This document shows, piece after piece, positions 58,567 to 64,000 of a stretch of 64,000 bases of DNA. Every line of letters begins with the position of its first letter. The stretch's first letter is position 1. The DNA lies in the NCBI GenBank assembly GCA_947095535.1, contig OX352774.1:173288200-173352199 (forward strand). Reading direction: 5' to 3'. Source of the DNA: Poecilobothrus nobilitatus (taxonomy: Eukaryota; Arthropoda; Insecta; Diptera; Dolichopodidae). A program made the position numbers and the translations under genes. The notes beneath the pieces are model-generated. The model saw only the letters and a list, made by a program, of their open reading frames with translations. It was not told the DNA's origin and searched no databases.

Positions 58567-59207
58567 TTTTTAAACTAAGCGGAAAATGTATATTTTAAAC
58601 TTACTACAGCCTAGCAAATATATAATACACATTATGTATTATGTATTATAATATATTTACATACATATTGTAATTTTTATTTAAAAATATGTCATTCATT
58701 GAAGTTTTTCTTATATTATGTACAGAAAATAAGTACAATATCGCATTACACAACATATAACCTCTAAATATATCCCTAACTATATAATAATCATTAGCTA
58801 TGCTATCATATGATATTATATGATTTGTTTGCATTGACGTTTGCATGATATTTCGTATACCTAACCAATGCCACTACAACCATGAATACTCAATTAATTT
58901 ACCGACATTTAGCTGAAATTTAGTTTCGTTATTACTTTCGTTTTCAAATTAAATTTCAATTAAAAATGTCTTTTTCTAGAACTATACATATACCAGTATA
59001 TCAGGAATCCCCATACACTGAATGAAAAGAATTTACCATCTATCTAGAACAATGAAAAAGAAAAGGAGAAAAAAAAATTTTTTTAATTCTTTTGTATAAA
59101 TTGTTTGTTATCTGAGTTGAGTACATAAAGATTTGAAGTTGTAAGAGTGATGACCTACAATTTTTAGTTTTTTTTACGAATTATGAATGTATGGTTTTTA
59201 TATTCGT
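58567..59207. other. A+T-rich non-coding stretch
   Basis: Nothing recognisable. Confidence 0.4.
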
Positions 59208-59525
59208 ATGAACGTATGTGTATCCAAGGGTATAATAAATTAGAGCAGTAGCAATAGGTTTAGGCAGCTTGCACATCTTGGAAGTTAATGACGCTAGGCA
59301 TCTGAAATCTTACAAAAAATGATGAAGTTTTATGGAAATAACTTTTGTAAAATGTGGTTGGTTGGAGGCAACAGGCAACAGCAGCTTCTATACAATTTCA
59401 CATTTTAAATGAATATAACTCAGTGTCTATTTTTAGATATATATTTGAAATTTTGTAAAAATATGTCGAGTTACATGTTAACAACTGTTGTAAGATTTGG
59501 TTGTGCTAGAACAGTAAAATTTACT
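59208..59525 (+). repeat. Dispersed repeat family A, copy A6 (internally deleted)
   Basis: Begins CCAAGGGTATAATAAATT and jumps directly to the degenerate units (AGAGCAGTAGCAATAGGTTT, CTTGCACATCTTGGAAGTTA, ATATAACTCAGTGTCTATTT). The TCCG segment and 3' end are absent. Confidence 0.65.
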
Positions 59526-61354
59526 TCAACAATTTGTAAACATTTTTAAACAAAATAAAACAAAAACAAAGGACATTTGTGTACAAATAAATTGAGTTCC
59601 AAACTCAAGCACCCCACTGTAAAAATATTATAAAAACATTAAAAATACCGTTTTTTTAAAGATTAAAGTTTAAAAATATTATTAATATTTTGTCTAATAT
59701 CCATTGTTTTTTATTACCGAAGCCATTATTTTTGGCATTGAATAAATCAAATTATTAATTACATTTTCTTTTAAATCCAACCACTACTTGTATTAGCTGT
59801 AATCAGTGTTGCCAATTCGGACGGTCTAAAATTCCCAATTTTTCGAGTGAAAATTCCCTTTTCTTCTTAAAAATTTCTACTTTATGCAAAACTAATTAAA
59901 GTTTACTACATTAAAATAGTATCTCTATATAGCCAAATTCAATTAGAATACTCGTATATTTTAAAAATATTCAATAATAGAAGTACAATTTCATTTTTTT
60001 TTTCATTTTTACCGACCGCATATAATTATGAATAAAGTAGGTATTGTTTTCATACTAAAAATTTGTACCCGAGATTTTTTCAAAAATGCACTACTCCGGT
60101 GCGGAGAAGTCTGTAAAATTTTTTTTAGTTTGATATCTTTGTGTTAGTGTTTGTGCCTAAACGACTGAGCAGAATTTTTTGAAGTCTCATATTTAAGGTT
60201 TTGACGTAAATATCTCGGATTGATAAGCTTTTGGAGCAAATCGGAGAACTGCAAGTGGTAATTTACTAATGTCATTTTTACGTTTTTTTACAAATATTTC
60301 ATAACAGAAAAACATTATGAGAAAAATTATTAAGAAAAATTATTACACAAGTAAAGAGAAACAACTTTGCCATAGAACATTTTTTTGTCCGACTAACTTT
60401 TATTTAATTTTTTTTCTAAGTTCAAATTTCATACATAACACGCCATATTAATTTATATGAACAATTTTGTTTTGTTTTTTCTTTTATCTCTAAAAATTTA
60501 TATACCTAATATCTATGTATATTATTGATGGCGTAAAATTTAAACGGTAGAATTTTTGTTAGCAGATTCAATAATATTAACCTTATGATTGTTTTGTATT
60601 TGTTTACAGTTTTTATTATTTTATACTACTTCTAATTAATATTTTTGAATGAAAAAAAAAATCATGTAAAAATAATGTAAATGGTTGTATGAATGAATGT
60701 ACATATGTATATTTTTTTTTTACGATTAATTCATTGCTTGGTTATTATTGTTATTGAATAAAAAATAAAAATAATAAAAATTTTAAAAAAAACAGATTTT
60801 TTTGAGCAAAAAAGTAGAAAAGCATCATCATAATGTTTAATCTGTAAATGATAGACATTTAAAACCCTTTTACTCATTGATTTACCAACTGCCTTTAATT
60901 TTTTTTGTTTTAAATGATAAATATTCAGTACAGCCATCTTACAATATCAATATTTTTCCAAAATTTTCTTATTTTCATTATTAATTTTCCATTTTTATTT
61001 ATCATTTTTCCATTTTTTATTTATTTACAGTTATTTATCAAACTACCTCAAATTTCGAGTTCAACGTATAAATTGGAAAAAAAAAAAGAATAATAATACA
61101 AAAATTCTTTTGAGTACTCTGGTACTATCATATACATTTGATAGAGTAAATTTAAAAAAATCCCGAATATTTGTTATTGATTGCGTTAATTGCAATTGCT
61201 TATTAAAATACCTCAATTTCGAGGGGCGGGCGAATACTAGTAAATTTTTAATTGCGAATTTTTCTGTAATTTTATAAATTTTATTGTTACAATGGAAGTT
61301 TCTTTAAAAAAAATTTAAACAAACTATTGCGGCGGCCATACACTTGAGCTTTAA
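59526..61354. other. Non-coding stretch with one repeat-like part
   Basis: The part at 60,060-60,260 (GTGCCTAAACGACTGAGCAG, TATCTCGGATTGATAAGC) resembles the style of insect dispersed repeats but has no second copy in this window. The rest is A+T-rich. Confidence 0.4.
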
Positions 61355-61415
61355 ATCTTTCTTATTTCGATGTGTTACAAATCGAGGAGTAATTTTAATG
61401 TACATAACATAGGTG
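61355..61415 (-). repeat. Dispersed repeat family A, fragment A7
   Basis: CTTATTTCGATGTGTTACAA then ATCGAGGAGTAATTTTAATG on plus matches the 5' region of A4/A5. Confidence 0.6.
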
Positions 61416-62376
61416 GTGGTATCAGAAAATCAGATATAAAAAATTATTTTGTTTATAATTTTAATTCAAAAATAGTTTCCAGGAGAACTATACATAAATG
61501 TGAAAAGTGATCAAAATTCATATGAAGTGTGTAGATGTGTAGTAAATTAGATATATAAAGATATTATGTAGTAAATAAAATGTATATGTCGTAAAAACTT
61601 GATGACTAGAAATAATTTCAGTGGTACAAGAAATTAAAAAAAAACATAGTAGTAATTACTGTTGAAAAAACGATTTATATTTTTTATATTCAGTGAAAAT
61701 TCTCTATTTCTAGCTTATTTTCTGTGTTTTCCCTTTAAGGAATGTTAAACTTTCCTAATGATAGTGGCTGCAATATTTATATTACATATTACGTAAATAG
61801 AATATAGATTTGTGTTGTATCCACTCTAAAAAAAATACATATACATATATAAATAAAATAAGAGATTAAGGTTTTTGATCATTTTAAGCAAAATATATGT
61901 ACATATTATATAAGAAGTAGAAATTTTCTGATGGATGTTTTCCATTTTCTATGAATATATGCATATTAAATAAAAAAAGAAAAAAAAAATAAAATAAAAT
62001 AATTTCTTAATACACTGAAAAAATCAAATTTTTGTATAAAATATTTGTAGATGAAAAAGTTTATTATTCGAAAATCGAAACCTACCTGATCAGATTCTAT
62101 CAAAAACAATAAGAAAGGTAAAAATTGATCCAAAAATATGTTGTGTTAATTCATAGCTGTAGCTTTTTTATTTGCTTAATTATCATATTGTTGAACTGAC
62201 ACATGGACAAAGCTTAACTGAAAAATTTTTGAATTCTGATCCAAACCATACACTTGAGTCTGATTTTCAAAGAAAATTTTTAATGATTATAGGCAGTAAA
62301 TTTTATACGACTGTTAATTATAAAAAAAACTTTCAATAGTTATCAATTTTTTAAATTTATATTCATTTAATTTTTT
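61416..62376. other. 3' flank of Gr3, non-coding
   Basis: A+T-rich; no gene. Confidence 0.45.
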
Positions 62377-63702
62377 TTATTTAATATTTTTCAAGTTTTT
62401 TAAATTAAAAGCTATAGTATATTGTAATAAGATGAATACATAATCAAATATTGTTACAATAATAATTAAAAGCATTCTTTTATTTAAATTAAACATACCA
62501 TATATATCAAATTTTAATTTGTAGACTTTATGATAAAGTGTTAATGTTTCAATCTAAAATTAAATAAAAAATATAAATTATCTATTTTCTATAAAATATA
62601 TAAGTATATACGATCAAATTCTTACAAATCTTAAATTTATCAAATATTTAAATAATGATTCACTTAAATGTTGAAAATTATACCAAAGATATTCTCCTCC
62701 ATTTTGAAAATTAACAACCGCCATATTTGAAGCAAACATTATTAATGATAAATTTGAGAATAATCTAATTACACAACTGATTATTGTAAATATTTGAATA
62801 AATTCCATTTTTATTAGATTTATTGATGAATTATAAAATAAAGTAATGTAATTACGACATGCACCAGAATTTTCAGAAATAAAATTTATTAAAATTAATA
62901 AAATTATATGTTGATAAAGTTTTGTTGTATATTTTGTCATTTTTTGTATTTTAATATTAAATTTATTAATTTTTATTATTCTTTTTATTAAATTTTTCTC
63001 CAATACATTTTTATTTGATAATTCAATTGTGTTTATTTTTAAAATATTATTTATTTCATTATTTAAATAATTATAAAATTTACTAATACTTAATATAAAT
63101 CCATAATATTGATTAGTCATATTTTCCATCATTAATTCAACTCGTAATGTATAAAATTCAATAAAATAATAAAATAAACTGGCATTTGGATTAGTAAAAT
63201 AAATTTCTTGCGGGAAGAATAAAATTTCTGTAACAACTAGAGTTAATTTAATTAAAAAATAATGTATTATTTTATTTTCTATTATATTTGTGTTATATTT
63301 TTCCCATAATTTCATATCAAGATGAAATTTTAAATTATATAATTGAATATATTTATGATTATCAAAATATGACTTATAATAAATTAAAATGACTAAACTG
63401 GCACGTAATGTCATATTTATATTATGAGATATTTTAAAGCTTTCATTCTTCAATCTTTCACAATTCTCTTCAATTAGAATGTAACTAGAAATAAAAAGTA
63501 ATGGTAACAAACTAATCGTTAATAATCCTAAAAACCAATTATAAATTTTTTGAAATGTTGATGGTCTTAATTTATTTTCATTTGAATTATATTTTGTATA
63601 TGATATTCCAAAAAATTTTGAACAATAATATATTATCAGGAACAGTATATGATTTAATTTATGCGGATTTTTGAAGATTTTTTGAAATTTAAATGTTGAC
63701 AT
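62377..63702 (-). CDS. Gustatory receptor Gr3 (two exons: 63702..62626 and 62553..62377)
   Basis: Predicted gustatory receptor of 417 residues, tandem paralogue of Gr2 with the same exon sizes (1,077 and 177 bp). Exon 1 encodes MSTFKFQKIF to INLRF and ends at GTAAGA. A 72-bp intron (62,554-62,625, acceptor TTTTAG) is followed by exon 2, IETLTLYHKVYKLKFDIYGM to NLKNIK, with FNLN and YVFILLQY as the last-helix signature. An ATG 43 codons upstream (63,831) is in frame, but the extra segment (including Cys-Lys-Val-Lys-Tyr) has no open counterpart in Gr2, so I prefer the shared start. Substitutions against Gr2 lie mainly at residues 279-359 (for example E336G, N341Y, I345H, P349S), around helices 5-6 and the cytoplasmic stretch before helix 7, where ligand or channel properties could differ. 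No defects were seen. Confidence 0.92.
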
Positions 63703-64000
63703 GTTTTTAAAATTAAACGTATAGAGTCCGTATTTCACTTTACAATATAACACTGCTAAAAAACTTCTTTCAAACAATTCAAAAAACATTTTAATAAAAA
63801 TGTCTATTAATTTACGATTATTACCAATCATTTTAATTTTTAAATGACTATAACTAAATTAATATTTATTTTAAATGACTAGGAATTTTTTTTGCTCTTG
63901 AAGGATATTTAAATATTTAATTTAATGAAAAATTAATTTAATTCAATTAATTTTGTTTGCTGAAAAAAAATGAGATAAAAAGGATAAAAGTAAGTTATTA
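63703..64000 (-). promoter_or_regulatory. 5' flank of Gr3, duplicated with Gr2
   Basis: Collinear with 56,448-56,690 upstream of Gr2, with many substitutions and small indels. Shared words include ACTTTACAATATAA (63,738), TTAAATGACT and the GATAAAAAGGA/AGTTATTA region at the window end. The tandem duplication therefore included at least 240-300 bp of upstream DNA, and probably the promoter. No TATA box or initiator is certain. Confidence 0.45.

Noticed and set aside
63703..63831. 43-codon N-terminal extension of Gr3
   Set aside because: The corresponding Gr2 sequence is not open and the region falls outside the near-identity tract; the shared MSTFKFQKIF start is the simpler choice, though the extension cannot be excluded.

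Overview
The window is eukaryotic and very A+T-rich, with frequent poly(A)/poly(T) runs. It is almost certainly from an insect: the only intact genes are three seven-transmembrane gustatory-receptor (Gr) genes, each with the phase-0 intron before a short last exon that is usual for insect Grs. I cannot fix the order or species. About 90% of the window is non-genic and is built from transposon remains of many kinds.

Layout. 1-63: apparent 3' end of a protein-coding exon of an unrecognised gene (+). 64-5,500: A+T-rich DNA with a non-autonomous hAT element (8-bp target duplication) and two tRNA-derived SINEs. 5,575-9,440 (-): Gr1, whose 2.5-kb intron holds a LINE remnant. 9,775-10,630: degenerate satellite just upstream of Gr1. 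12.3-13.0 kb: fold-back element. 16-17.4 kb: internally repetitive dispersed repeat. 18.7-19.4 kb: SINE and LINE pieces. 22.7-24.2 kb: LINE interrupted by an internally deleted mariner. 24.3-26.7 kb: dispersed repeats and a LINE. 29.7-38.3 kb: a dispersed duplication whose second copy is split by a nested insertion. 38.75-40.2 kb: 5'-truncated LINE with 18-bp target duplication. 42.6-50.5 kb: more LINEs, SINEs and repeats. 51-64 kb: Tc1 remnants and two near-identical receptors, Gr2 (52,446-56,447) and Gr3 (62,377-63,702), both on the minus strand.

Gr2 and Gr3 are tandem duplicates (417 aa each). About 840 bp of their first exon differs at only four sites by eye, while the end of the same exon, the intron and the flanks have clearly diverged; this mosaic suggests gene conversion. 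The Gr2 intron contains a 2.7-kb Tc1-type element, itself split by another repeat. Gr3 keeps the 72-bp empty intron, so the paralogue documents the unoccupied target site.

The receptors would act as ligand-gated cation channels in chemosensory neurons. Nothing else here forms a pathway with them; the rest is the record of several waves of transposition. The least explained items are a dispersed repeat family with hairpin ends and a TCCG-repeat motif (about seven copies), a cluster of nine copies of a 17-bp word in both orientations near 36.7 kb, and a 50-bp-arm hairpin at 32.1 kb. All coding assignments rest on translation and motif reading by eye, not on database searches.
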